In this document: one piece after another, positions 45,485 to 56,598 of the stretch
How the letters are laid out: each line of letters opens with the position of its first letter
Numbering within the stretch: position 1 is the first letter of the stretch
NCBI GenBank assembly: GCA_963971305.1
Contig: OZ020309.1
Location: 6,255,001-6,319,000, forward strand
Direction of reading: 5' to 3'
DNA length: 64,000 nucleotides
Source of the DNA: Arcuatula senhousia
Taxonomy: Eukaryota; Mollusca; Bivalvia; Mytilida; Mytilidae
The notes under the pieces: generated by a model
The model's database searches: none
What the model was told of the DNA's origin: nothing
The model's input: only the letters and a program-made list of their open reading frames with translations
Made by a program: the position numbers and the translations under genes

Positions 45485-48400
45485 ATGTCCATACCAGTAA
45501 TAAATTTTGAGGGATATTCAATAGACAAGGAAAAGGCTCAGGATGACCTCAGTGAGCTTGGTAAAAGATTTTGCCAGACATTTGAAAGCATCGGAGTTTG
45601 TTATCTCATAAACCATGGGATTCCAGACGACATAGTAGGTTATCATGAATGTGTGAACGGATTCTTCTGTTTAGGGCTTCGCGTCGATAGTTTTCATTTT
45701 GACCGTCCGTCCCGTCATTTTTTTGTGCGCTAAAACTTCAAATCATAAGGGTACAAACGGACGTTTTACATCGTGTATCCATTTAGAATAACTATGGGAT
45801 TCGCTTATCAAAACTTTGTGTAGATCCGTCGATTTTTTTCAATAAAAAACTATTTTTTTTTTCGTTGTCCATAGCAAGTGTCTTCGGTTTCTCAGTCCTG
45901 GCTTTGTCTTGATTCTGTATATCGCGATTGTCTTTAGTTGGTTAAACATCACTGACAAGTTTCAATTACTAGTATATGCGAAACAGAATCGAATTATTAC
46001 TACCTATTATAAAAAGATTATCACCGATACTGAGATTAGGTCGTTTGTTTCTGTCGTTTCTATATTTACAAAAGCTCTTTGCAATTTACATACTTTCACT
46101 TTTCTTTCGGTGGCTATATTCGGATTTTCAATCTTTGGATTTCCATCAAGACAATATGGCCGCAACCAGTAGATTATGTGTTCCGCTTCGGATTATATTT
46201 TAGTCAGTGTAGCATATCTTGCGTAACTTTAGCGTATAAATGGATATTTGATTTTGGATTGCGAAAATTTACTTAATTGAATAAAGAATACTAATCGGAC
46301 ACCAAAAATAAGTTAAATCATGCAAAAAAGTTGTACACAGCATCTTCGTATTTCATGCTTTTATGTGGCGGTGTTTTAAAGCAACAATGCGATTCAACTA
46401 GATCATGTAGCGTACACGGCGTGTTTAAGCGTACTTTCTTATAAATTTTTGACTGCAAAATGTTAATTCATTGTAAATTTATATACAAAAGATTGTTTCG
46501 TTTCAGATAAACGATGCATTTGAAAAATCCAGACAATTTTTTGAACAGTCCGAATCTTTTAAAGAAAAATTTTCGAAATCCAAATCGGAGTTTTTCGGCT
46601 GGGTCTCGAATGGGAAAGAAACGTAAGTTTTTAAAACGAAGCTTATAAATTAACTGTTGCTAAATTCTCCATAAATAACAAAATTAACACTAAAAATTAT
46701 TAAAATTTCTTTTTATTTCATAAAAAAAGGTTAATTTGGTCATGCTGTATCGATATTTCGATAGTATCCGAATAATGGACCTTTATCAAGAACTTAGACA
46801 TACAGACGGACGGACAATGGTGAAACTTTATGTCCGATTAACATACGTGGTCGGGCCATCAAAATGAAAATAACAAATGGTTCTCGAAGACACGGATGTC
46901 GAAATAACCAACTTTGACATCCACATCCCACTTGAACACAGTTGTATTTCCTCATCTAATTTTATCTTATCAGCGAAATTATAATCATTTCTGTTAAAGG
47001 TTTGTAGCTGATAATCCTCCAGACTACAAGGAAACATGGAATGCACAATGTCACCAGGAAGATAAGGTAACGTACTACAGTTAGTTATATAGAGGTAGAT
47101 TCTTAGGCGTAGAGAATTGACAATCTATCTGGAGCACCTTGTACAATCTCATTTAAATCGAAGTACTGAAAGTACCGGTAGCTGGGATAACAATTTAAAA
47201 CTTTGATAGCTACTTCAATACACACTAGGTGCGCCACTGTGCTGGGTACTGTTTTACTAGATTTTATACTGGGACTGGAAGGTGCAGGTACAATTTTTGG
47301 TATACCAGTTTTTATAATTGTTGCTCAGCACAGTGGCGCACCTGGTGTTAATTGAAGTTGCTAACATTGATTATATTTAGTCTGAAAGAAGGAGATAAAG
47401 AGACACCAATGGGGCAATCGAGTGTCAAAAGTCCGAAAGGGCAACGACGAAACCGGTAAACACGAACAAGAACAGCACGAAGAAACACAAAACACAAAAT
47501 CAACAGAACGGAATTCAACAACGCGAACTCAAGTCGTAACACGAATGAAGACTGGTAATTGGACATTGAAAAAGAAACTCAATTGCAAGCATGTATTGAT
47601 ATGATATTTAATAACACGACCACCGTCAAGCTCACTAGCAGGTTATCGTACCTCTATAGCCGTAGCTTATCGCTACAGCGATTATCCCGGCTAAAAATAA
47701 TATATGTTCGTAGTTCGAATGCTCTCTTTTGTAATTCAGTTTTTCATTATAAAATTTGGAATTTGTGTAGCCCTAAATTTTATGAGACACTATGCCTTTA
47801 CTTTTAGAAATGGCCGTCAGAAGAAATGAAGACATCTTTAAACGCCTTGATGAGTCAAAGTTATCGGCTAACTGCAAGGATTCTTGACGTCCTTACGGAG
47901 GGTCTTGGTATACAGGTACTGACATTTTGAAGACATAATGAGATGTGAAATAGTTGCAAGCGACACAACCTGCAATTTGTAATTCTTACTTAAAAAACAG
48001 GCAGTGCCAAGCTTTCTTCTATATCGACAGGCGTCTCTGCTTGCTCTCTAGCACTATGCTGAAGATGCCGTGCAGTGAGCAGGAAACTGATCACATTTCA
48101 AGTTCCCGTCCCCTTAAATCGTACACTAATTATCCCAACATATGTTTTTTTTTTGTAATAAAAATACTGAAATGGCGGTACTTGGCCCATAGCCTTTACT
48201 AAAAATAACATATGCAATATATGACAATGATAATTGAGTAAAATGACAATGATATACATGAGTTAAATGACAATGATAGAAAATGACGGTTTCCGAAAAA
48301 TATGGCAAGCAAATGAAATTGTCAAATAAGTAGGAGCGTGGAATACACAGCTCTTATAGAAATTTTTAGAGTTGCCGTGGAATGCACAAGCAACGACACC

Positions 48401-51400
48401 GAAAGGTTCCCTATTTAAAATTATACAATGTATATGCATAAATCTGTATACAAGATGCAGCGAAAAATGCCAAATTGACTGTAAAAAAATTAGAACAAGT
48501 TTACAGTCAACGGCCTGGTGTGAAATAATTGTCATACCATGCCGTTGAAATTATAAACAGAAAGAATGCCCAATGGTGGATTAATCGCGCATGTACAATT
48601 CAATAAGTGAAGGACTTTTGTCACGTACAAATATGTAATAATAGATAAATGAGACAAACTTGAATGAAGGTCTAACGACTAAAATCATATTTATATACTG
48701 CACCAGGCATTCCGGACTACATTTTTTCATGACCTATATTTCATAATGATCTTTTAATGTATAATATACATAAATGCATTGCCACCTCGACGTTTTTTGT
48801 ACAAAGCAAAAAATTCGAGTGTCAAAAGTCCGTAAGGACAACGACAGAACCATTAAACATGAACAAGAACAGAACGAAAAAACACAAAACTTAAAAAAAA
48901 AAAATTTTACTGAACAAAAATCAACAACGCAAACTTAAGTTGAAACGAGAGTGAACTCAGGTCCCCCGGAAGAGTAAGCAGTTATTAAGAGACTGTCCTT
49001 GTAGAAATCAGGCAAAATTCTACAGAATCTGGCACAAGAAAAATTTTATCCCAGCAAATGTATTGTTTAAATGTATTGTTGGACTCGCATGTAAAACAAA
49101 AATCACCAGGATTCGTTTAAAATCAACATGAATGACTTGGTGATTAAGTCTTTAAGTTCATAAACAAAGCAACCAAAAAATGCATTCTATAAAAAAAAAA
49201 TATCTAAGGTATCACTCCAATAAAGAACAAATCTGCATTTGTTTTGGGGAATGGATTTTAACCTGATGTGAAATCAATAAATTAAAAAAATGTCATGTGC
49301 CAGCTATTGCCTGGGTTTTGCTTGGACAGCCTCTTAATTTCTGCTGCTTGCTATAGCACACCCGTCGGGCTGTCAATTGTTAATCAGTGTGCCAAATCCG
49401 GAAAGGAATGTCGGAACAAAATTCCATGACAAACCAACATCTGCACTCTGACTCATCTGAGAGGTATAGAGAAGCGAAGAGGCACCAATGGGGCATTCAA
49501 GTGTCAAAAGTCCGAAAGGGCAACGACGAAACCGGTAAAATCGAACAAAAACAGCACGAATACACAAAAACAACCGAACGGAAATCAACAACGCGACCTT
49601 AAGTCGTGACAAGAGTGAACTCAGGTGCTCCCGGAGAGTAAGCGGTTCCTGCCTACTATAGCACACCCGTCGTGTTGCTTATTTCCAATCCAGTAAAGGT
49701 TGACAAAACAAATTTCTACGACAAACCAACAATTGCACTAAATTGAGAGGTAGCAATCCCATATTTGTCTACAAGTGCATGGTGTCTAGAGATCCCATAT
49801 TGTCTTTGAGAGTATGCTGTCTTCTGTAAAATTTCTAGACTGAAGACAATAACAGAAGAACAACATAACCTTGTGTCAGACATGACGCTTTGCCAAGAAA
49901 ATTTATGTCTCGCAAGCACTTGTATATCGAATCAAAGTTGAAGTCATCACGTTTTTCAAAGAGTTGTGATAAAAATCTTCCTTGGGAGTCTATTTCGAGA
50001 TGTAGATCCAAGATATAGGCTATTATCTAGTACCATTTACTTTAAAATACTGCATATTCGTTTGAAATGGTTTTACATCAAAACTAAACAGTTTTGCTTG
50101 GAAAATGTTGGGCATAAAATTGTTATTATTAGACCATGGTAAAAATGGTGACAAGAACCTTAATTGTCAAAATTAGTGAAAACATTTAGAAATCATCTGA
50201 AACTTCGCATACATTGAAAAAAGTTTAGAAATAAAAAAAATATATATATATATATAAAGCAAATAAAAGGTTAAAAAAGACAAACGAACTTTTCTTTATT
50301 TATATTTATTTGTGTTTATTTTTTGTTGACAAAATTTTTCATTACCTTAAGGACAAACAATTCTTCAATAACCGACACAAGATGATTGGAACACCCTATA
50401 ACTTAACAACATTAAGGTCAAACTACTATCCACCTATTCCTGGAGATTTTGGTGAGTATATACTTGAAGATTTCGGTGAGTAAATTTTTGAAGATTTTTG
50501 TGAGTACAAATTTGAAGATTTCGGTGAGTACATGTGAGAAGTCAGTGAGTACATGTTTGAAGATTTCGGTGAGTGCATATTAGAAGATTTTGGTGAATAT
50601 ATGATGTTTGATGATTTCGGTGAGAACATGTTTGGAGATTTCGGTGAGTACATGATGTATGATGATTTTGGTGAGTTCATGACGTTTGATGATTTTGGTG
50701 AGTAAATGTTTGAAGATTTCGATGAGTTTGTGTAAAATGATTTCGGTGAGTGATTGTTTGAAGATTTTGGTGAGTACATGTTTGAAGATTACATGTTTGA
50801 AGGTTTTGGTGAGTACATTGTTGAAAATTGCAGATTCTAATAAATGAACTTATAAATAAGCGGAAATCATATGGACTTAGAAATAAAAACGACGACCGTT
50901 AACACGAAGAGAAGTACTGGTAATGGGACATTTGTATAAACGAAAGATAAAATCAGTTGCCATACAAGGCATGTACATATACAGAATACCGAAAAAAAAC
51001 ACGCTTACAAAACACACAATACATGTATAGAAACAACTTACTGCAATAAGATCTGAATGAAAGCGGACGTGTGATTACCGAAAGGGAAACAGTTCATCGA
51101 AATACTAAACTGACTTTCCTTATATGACAATATGTTTTTTACAGAGATTAAGGAAGGGCAGTTAAGATGTGGTGAACATTCTGATTACGGTTCCGTCACA
51201 TTGTTGTTTCAGGACGACGAAGGAGGTTTGGAGGTAATTATTACCCTTCGGGGCACCTGTGAACACTTTCGTTCTTTAATACTATATATAGTATTGTATG
51301 TTCTAAGGATCTATAAGGGGGATTTACAAAGTGCAGAAGATGCAGTAGAGTATTGGTTCGATTTTCATAAAGAACGACCACATATGCTGTAACACCATTA

Positions 51401-52585
51401 GCCTGCCGACTTTGGTGGCTCCCGCATGGTTAAAAACGACATACGACCTGAGGGCTTTTTAAGTGAGACTTCCGACCTACACTTCATAAAATCGACCTAT
51501 GCCAAAAAACGACCTGCGACCTCCGCAAAATATGCCTTTTAAAAGCGACCTTGCGACCTCTGGCCCCTTTTAAAAGCGACCTTGCGACCTCAAGCCCCTT
51601 TTAAAAGCGACCTTGTGACCTGAGGGGGGTACCCTGAGAGAGCCCCACTTTGGCTTCTCGGATGATTTTGTTATAAGTATCTGTCTGTGACTTTGTTTTA
51701 ATTTCGTACACCATGCTCTTTGGTCTCTCAACACTTTTTCTGATGAATAGTAATTTGACGAAAACGCATGCAGACTGTAGATCTTAAATAACTTCATTAA
51801 GTCATACTGTTTTGAAACATAAAATGTTTTGCGTTTTAGGCTAAGAACGAGAATGGAGATTTTTTTCCTGTTCCTCCTATGAAAGGAAGTATCATTATAA
51901 ACCTATGCGATCTGCTTTGTTTAAGTACTGGAAATCGTCTGAAATCAGTGGTAGGTAGAGTCTTAGAATATATCAGTAGTTAAAAAGAACCGGAAAAAAT
52001 ACTTAAACGTCTCAAATTACAAGCACATAACCACACTCAAATTAAAAAAAAATCTAATCACATAACGTGAGATCAAAATACTGAAAATGCTGTTAGTCGG
52101 GATAATCTACAATTTTTAGATATTGAATATATTCAGTATAAAAGTAGAGTAGTAATTAAAGATAGGAAAAGGAACTATATTGATAGCACGTATTGATATT
52201 TGAATTCATATGTGATCATCCGCGATCATTTGTCTTTCAAATTCCGACCAGTACCAGATCATCCCAGTTCGACTCAATAGTTCTGCATGTAATAGCTCAA
52301 TTCGAGATTTATTTAGAGTTTTAAGATAATCTGATGTATAATGTGTCAAGCCTAGTTTATTTAAACATGTTTTGATTAAAACTGCCATTTAAATTTCAGC
52401 GTCATCGGGTAACTGTTCCAAAAAGTGACATCGGAAGAACCAAAGCGAGACAGTCGCTGGTCTATTTCTTAGTTCCGGATGACGAGGCAGATATGCAGCC
52501 ATTGGATGGTTCTGGAAAGGATGGACCAATCAAATCGATGGAATATATGAACAAATTGTTCTCAATACAATATGCAAAAGTTTGA
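45485..52585 (+). CDS. 2-oxoglutarate/Fe(II)-dependent dioxygenase (IPNS-like), 8-exon model
   Basis: Exons: 45485-45634, 46507-46622, 47000-47066, 47808-47915, 48005-48142, 51145-51233, 51840-51950, 52400-52585; about 321 aa, the usual size of isopenicillin-N-synthase-like oxygenases. Exons 1-4 form the N-terminal DIOX_N region (MSIPVINFEGYS, NHGIPDD, FFGWVSNGKET, PPDYKETWN, KWPSEEM). Exon 6 carries GEHSDYG (iron ligands near His205 and Asp207), exon 7 VPPMKGSIIIN, and exon 8 RHRV (third ligand, His262) and RQS (Arg277/Ser279, binds the 2OG carboxylate). Phases agree at all junctions except exon 5/6: a GT donor at 48144 would create TAG with exon 6. Exon 5 is the least certain, although it ends in the expected YPxI. 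The enzyme would couple 2OG decarboxylation to oxidation of an unknown substrate in the cytosol. Possibly a recent pseudogene. Confidence 0.75.
46507..46622 (+). CDS. Dioxygenase exon 2
   Basis: TTTCAG acceptor and GTAAGT donor. Encodes INDAFEKSRQFFEQSESFKE and continues to GWVSNGKET. Nearly identical to 28576-28691 (copy 1), including both splice sites. Ends in phase 2, matched by the single G at the start of exon 3. Confidence 0.85.
47208..47363. mobile_element. 156-bp foldback MITE in dioxygenase intron 3
   Basis: Arms of about 40 bp: TAGCTACTTCAAT with AGGTGCGCCACTGTGCTG, and the inverted CAGCACAGTGGCGCACCT with ATTGAAGTTGCTA. The arms match almost throughout. Confidence 0.7.
47389..47555 (-). 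mobile_element. Family P 3-prime copy in dioxygenase intron 3
   Basis: GACACCAATGGGGCAATCG, AAAGTCCGAAAGGGCAACG, ACGCGAACTCAAGTCG: the common 3-prime end, antisense to the host gene. Confidence 0.65.
48805..48985 (-). mobile_element. Family P 3-prime copy in dioxygenase intron 5
   Basis: AATTCGAGTGTCAAAAGTCC, CAACGCAAACTTAAGTTG, GAACTCAGGTCCCCCGGAAG, AGTAAGCAGTT. The extreme 3-prime end is missing. Confidence 0.6.
49338..50045 (-). pseudogene. Two joined family P copies, one with RT coding sequence
   Basis: 49338-49466 is a partial copy (GCTATAGCACACCCGTCG, CATCTGAGAGG). At 49467 a new copy starts with the 3-prime end (GAAGCGAAGAGGCACCAATG) and runs to about 50045. Reverse translation of 49880-50045 gives LDLHLEIDSQGRFLSQLFEK, then RDDFNFDS and LTQGYV, the RT region after the catalytic box. 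Stops and frameshifts are present. Both lie in dioxygenase intron 5, antisense. Confidence 0.7.
50440..50815 (+). repeat. 24-bp minisatellite in dioxygenase intron 5
   Basis: About 15 units of GATTTCGGTGAGTACATGTT-like sequence. Each unit contains GGTGAGT, which resembles a 5-prime splice site in the host gene's sense. The minus-strand 117-aa ORF (repeating SPKSSN) is a translation of the array and is not called as a gene. Confidence 0.75.
51145..51233 (+). CDS. Dioxygenase exon 6 with iron-binding H-x-D
   Basis: Preceded by TATGTTTTTTACAG, followed by GTAATT. Encodes RCGEHSDYGSVTLLFQDDEG. This catalytic exon has no second copy in the window, making this locus the only one able to encode the complete iron site. 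Confidence 0.85.
52400..52585 (+). CDS. Dioxygenase exon 8 (C-terminus)
   Basis: TTTCAG acceptor and TGA stop at 52583-52585. 62 codons with RHRVTVPKS and RTKARQSLVYF. Copy 1 (32103-32288) has the same length. Confidence 0.85.
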   Translation, partial: RHRVTVPKSDIGRTKARQSLVYFLVPDDEADMQPLDGSGKDGPIKSMEYMNKLFSIQYAKV

Positions 52586-52820
52586 ATGTATTTCAAATCA
52601 CAGTCACGAGAAAGGACTCCCTTAATCTATAATCCTTTAAGGCTTTTCTTAATAGTATAAGTTATAACCCTTACAATATTTTCAATGAACATGTGTTATA
52701 AAATGGTGATATAAATAAATGGAATAGTTTATAATGTTTCAATCATCCACATCTTTTGAAAAAAGAAAATTATCCTTTCTGAAATTTTCTAATCATCCAT
52801 TTATTTTGTGTACTTGAAGA

Positions 52821-53190
52821 TCGCAACGTTCGGAGGAGGGAGGTTTTTTGGCGCCATAAAACCTGGTTTAACCTACAGTGGCGGATCCAGAGGGGGGTTT
52901 TGGGGGTTGGAAACCCCCCCTTTCCTCCGAAATTTTTAAATTTTTGTGTAGATTTTCAGCAAAATTGATCTGGAACCCCCCCCCCCCTTTGGCCCACAGA
53001 ACCCAGTATGTGGACCCCCCCTTTCGAAAATTTCTGGATCCGCCCCTGACCTTCCTTTTTGAAATGCCGCCCTGTGCCCAATCAGGAACAATGCGATCTT
53101 AAATTTCTTCGCTGTGTCTTCCTTGTTTTTTCGTTTCACTAAGACAATTACGATTGGTCCTCCAAGTTTGGTAGTTTTGTTTTTACCTTT
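52821..53190. repeat. Dispersed repeat related to 27.06-27.3 kb, split by an MITE
   Basis: GATCGCAACG, AAACCTGGTTTAACC, then after the MITE TTTTTGAAATGCC and AATGCGATC, then GTCTTCCTTGTTTT. The copy at 27085-27250 has no MITE at this point. Confidence 0.55.
52876..53048. mobile_element. MITE with CAGTGGCGGATCC ends, copy 2
   Basis: CAGTGGCGGATCCAG at the left, CTGGATCCGCCCCTG at the right, with G- and C-runs inside. Same family as 29602-29733. The interrupted host repeat confirms the borders to within a few bases. Confidence 0.7.
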
Positions 53191-53744
53191 ATTATATACT
53201 TATGATGATCTATGATGGATTTCGGTCAAAAATTGTTATCCTGTATTACTACATTCAGGGAATATAAATATTGACACATGAACAAGTGTGCGTGTTAACA
53301 TCCTTGGGAGTTTCTCCAATGTTTTCCTTTTGTTGAGTGGGTTTCCTGATATTGCTACACAACAAACCTCTCTACTTCTATTGGTAGCACTTCTATTAGC
53401 ATTTTGTGTTTTGTTTTAAAATGTACGCCTCATTAGACACGTTAAGTGTTCGGATTTTTTTTTGTGTGAAACATTTGTGGTGTCAATTACACCAATTTAT
53501 TGTGTTTTCAGACTTAGTTGTTTTTCGTGTTATGTGTTGATTCAATAAAACAAATCAAACAAACAAACATAAAAGGCAAAAAGGATTTTTTACTTTCAAT
53601 TAAACAAACTCAACAATCTGACATGAATCTTTCCTTAACATTTCTTCGAACTGATTCCTTTTTGGAACGCAAGTGACGTCACTTTTGGTTCCGTATCTTT
53701 TTATATCTACCTACACTATTCTACCATCTTTCTCCACTTTGTCG

Positions 53745-54290
53745 ACACGAACAGAGTTAGCAGTGGACATTCCTGGACTTTCTCCACTTTGTCGGCACGA
53801 ACAGAGTTAGCAGTTGACATTTCTGGACTTTCTCCACTTTGTCGGCACGAACAGAGTTAGCGGTGGACATTTCTGGACTTTCTCCACTTTGTCGACACGA
53901 ACAGAGTTAGCAGTGGACATTCCTGGACTTTCTCCACTTTGTCGGTGGACATTTCTGGACTTTCTCCACTTTGTCGACACGAACAGAGTTAGCAGTGGAC
54001 ATTCCTGGACTTTCTCCACTTTGTCGACACGAACAGAGTTAGCAGTGGACATTCCTGGACTTTCTCCACTTTGTCGGCACGAACAGAGTTAGCAGTGGAC
54101 ATTCCGGGACTTTCTCTGTAGAAGTTGGCACGAACAGAGTTAGCAGTGGACATTCCGGGACTTTCTCTGTAGTAGTTGGCACGAACAGAGTTAGCAGCGG
54201 ACATTCCTGGACTTTCTCCACTTTGTCGGCACGAACAGAGTTAGCAGTGGACATTCCGGGACTTTCTCTGTAGAAGTTGAACGGGGAGAA
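53745..54290 (-). repeat. 50/51-bp minisatellite derived from amine oxidase coding sequence
   Basis: About eleven units. In the minus-strand sense the 51-bp form encodes FYRESPGMSTANSVRA in frame with the amine oxidase C-terminal exon. The other form (with GACAAAGTGGAGAAAGTCC) is 50 bp, so each such unit shifts the frame by one and yields ECPLLTLFV-type peptides. ORFs of 71-108 aa on both strands here are translations of the array. Confidence 0.8.
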
Positions 54291-54449
54291 GAAGACACTT
54301 TTGGACATGGTCGGGGTGAGGGTAACTGGGACATCCTCTGTATGTGGAATACGGTACATCCCCACTGTCAGTCATGCCACTAAATCCTGTAAAATAGAAA
54401 AAGGGTGTAAAGTAAAGCAAATAAGTACGAATTGAGCCTTCACAATATC

Positions 54450-54865
54450 AAAGAAGCAGATTTACCAATGGGGCATCCGAATGTCAAAGTTCGAAAGGGC
54501 AGTCACAAAACCAGTAAACACAAACATGGACAGGACAAAAAAACATATAAAACACGGGAAACACAAAAACTACTGAATATCAATAAACAACGCGATCTTA
54601 AGTCGTTATGAGAGTGAACTCAGGTGATCCGGAAGAAAGACAACAACGCAAAAACTTGCTCGCCATTACAAAACACAAACTTGAAACATAATAATTTCAA
54701 AAATCAATGCACATTCATGTTAAACAAGAGTCAGGTCCGGTGTTCCGGCAGCGTTTGCAGTAATAGGTTGACACCACATTGCCAAATCCGGTTAAAGAAG
54801 ACACAATAATATCTACGATAATTTCACCTGTGTTCATCTGACAGATAGAAATATCTGATTTAGGA
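54450..54865 (-). mobile_element. Family P copy inside the amine oxidase pseudogene
   Basis: AAGAAGCAGATTTACCAATG (3-prime end), AAAGTTCGAAAGGGCAG, ACGCGATCTTAAGTCG, GAACTCAGGTGATCCGG, CACCTGTGTTCATCTGACAG. Lies between the ERQAAF segment and the last exon, where about 80 residues of the family are missing. Confidence 0.7.
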
Positions 54866-55265
54866 ATAATCCTATGATCAAAGATTTGCACTTTATCTTT
54901 CTCTTTATTATTAATGATAAGGAGATATTTAGGGCTATCAAAATCGCAGTTAAAGGCTGCTTGTCTTTCTGTTTTTATGGATGCCTCGTGAATCTGTTCT
55001 GTGTTATAGTTTGGTGTGGGTTTTCATATGGCGGATTCGAAGTCACCACCGGCTCAATGTTTAAAGTCTCAAATCGATTTTTAGTTCATTTGACATCGAT
55101 ATATCTGCTTGGATGCTGACAATATGTTGATGGATTGCCGCCATTACGCATTCTTGGAATCGAAACGTGAATGAATTGGTTCTGCATACCACGTCATTCC
55201 AAGTATAACAGACACGGTGATTTTGACTTCCATGACGCCATTGTTGTATGGGTCGAGAAATTCCT

Positions 55266-55343
55266 TGTGCTGTTCTTCTTCATGTTTACCGGTATTGTCG
55301 TTGTCCTTTCGGACTTTAGACACTCGAATGACCCATTGGTGCC
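55266..55343 (+). mobile_element. Family P 3-prime fragment splitting the amine oxidase
   Basis: GTTTACCGGTATTGTCGTTG, CTTTCGGACTTTAGACACTC and GACCCATTGGTGCC. It interrupts amine oxidase coding sequence between the topaquinone segment and NNGVMEVK. Confidence 0.65.
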
Positions 55344-56598
55344 AGCCGTCAAACTTTGCCCATTTTCACTTCATCATCGGCCTCCGCGGACATCAAAAGA
55401 TGAAATCTGGATATAGTCGTAGACATAAACAGTTGGAATTGTTCTTACAATTAGAACTATATTCTCTACACCCTCATAAAATTGGTTAAAATATTCAAAG
55501 TATCCATGATGCCGACGCAGTGGGAGATTGGTATTAAATTCAAATATGCAAATTTATTGTTTGTTTATCCTGGCCCTCGATCTGAAATGTAGTTGACAGG
55601 AATGTTGCGTCATATTGACAGTCCACGCCAGGTACAGGATAGCACGAGGAAGCTCCACTCATATAACGCGTGTCCTGATAAGTACTAGAAAAATCATACG
55701 GGTTGTAGCCAAAGTAAAAATTACCAACTTCTTGCATGCTAACCTGGTATGCAATTCGCTCACCCTTGTAACGAATATAAAAGAAAATACGACATTAACA
55801 ATATCAAACTGACAGTACCCATATGAAACTCGCCGATCGTGTATACAGTATCTCTGGTTTTTGACTGGTCGCCTTCTTGTGGGAAAGGCACTTTTGTAAT
55901 AAAGTCCTTGTATATCTTATAGTAGGGCAGAACCTCTTCAGGGCTTTCAAAATGGCGCCCATCAAACCATATTTTCAGCAATCTAGGAACTTCAACATCA
56001 AACTCAATCAAGATGAGAAAGTCAAGCAGGTGCAATAAACTTAAATGAACATTTTGTCTCATCCAATAGTAAAATTGTCGCCGTCTTACTCCGGTTAGTG
56101 TCGATGACACCTGGTTGTTTAATCCAAAAACAAGACACTGATCATTGCAGTTAAGCAATCGTCCTCCATAAAGGTCTTCAAACATAAACCCCAGTGTTTT
56201 GTCAATCTCTTTTATAACCGGGTCAATGCTTTCGTAGATAGAAGCCGGGCGATCAACAAACGGCAATGAAATGGGACGGTACGGGACATGTCTATATCTA
56301 GTTGGGTGTGGTAAATCACTTACAATTATTTCTATAACATCAGGGTTTGGAATACCTCCCCTATTAATATATGCATGTGCTTCACGAGGCGAGATAACGT
56401 AAAACATCTGTCCTTGGTTGCAAAAAGACTTCAACAGCAAAAATATAGTAAGACCGTACTTTTGCGTAGACAGCTTTTGTTAGATTGAGATCCTTCTCTT
56501 TATAGATATAGACCAAAAGTCCTTGGTATTCATATTATGTAAGATCACGAAACACAGATGGGTGACTGTCTCCTGATGTATCTATACATCTAAAGGAC

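Larger units (their letters stand above)
54230..56440 (-). pseudogene. Copper amine oxidase (AOC-type), decayed
   Basis: Reading leftwards: the N2/N3 domains in one frame from 56440 (VISPREAHAYINRGG, PNPDVIEIIVSDLPHPT, IWFDGRHFESPEE); GERIAYQVSMQEVG and VPGVDCQYDATFL at 55760-55570; PLRRHH and VLIVRTIPTVYVYDYI near 55520-55395, where the last Tyr-Asp-Tyr is the topaquinone site; NNGVMEVKI and IHQH (two copper ligands) near 55240-55130; TERQAAFNCDFDSPKYLL near 54960; and a last exon from 54386 (IPHTEDVP, FSPFNF). The family oxidises primary amines to aldehyde, ammonia and H2O2. Damage seen: frameshifts near 55548, 55150, 55070 and 54985; the expected DLVAW reads DLVA-stop (TGA at 54374-54372); Val replaces the conserved Asn before the topaquinone Tyr; RT-family insertions at 55266 and 54450; missing segment before the last exon. 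Confidence 0.85.

Noticed and set aside
46828..47046. Minus-strand 72-aa ORF over dioxygenase exon 3
   Set aside because: The plus strand here has an acceptor, the family motif PPDYKETWN and a donor in matching phase; the minus ORF is a shadow.
50426..50779. Minus-strand 117-aa ORF with repeating SPKSSN units
   Set aside because: It is the translation of a 24-bp minisatellite in an intron; no start context, conservation or domain supports a protein.
53807..54092. ORFs on both strands over 53.8-54.2 kb
   Set aside because: They read the 50/51-bp minisatellite in rotating frames; only the first units next to the IPHTED exon are true amine oxidase sequence.
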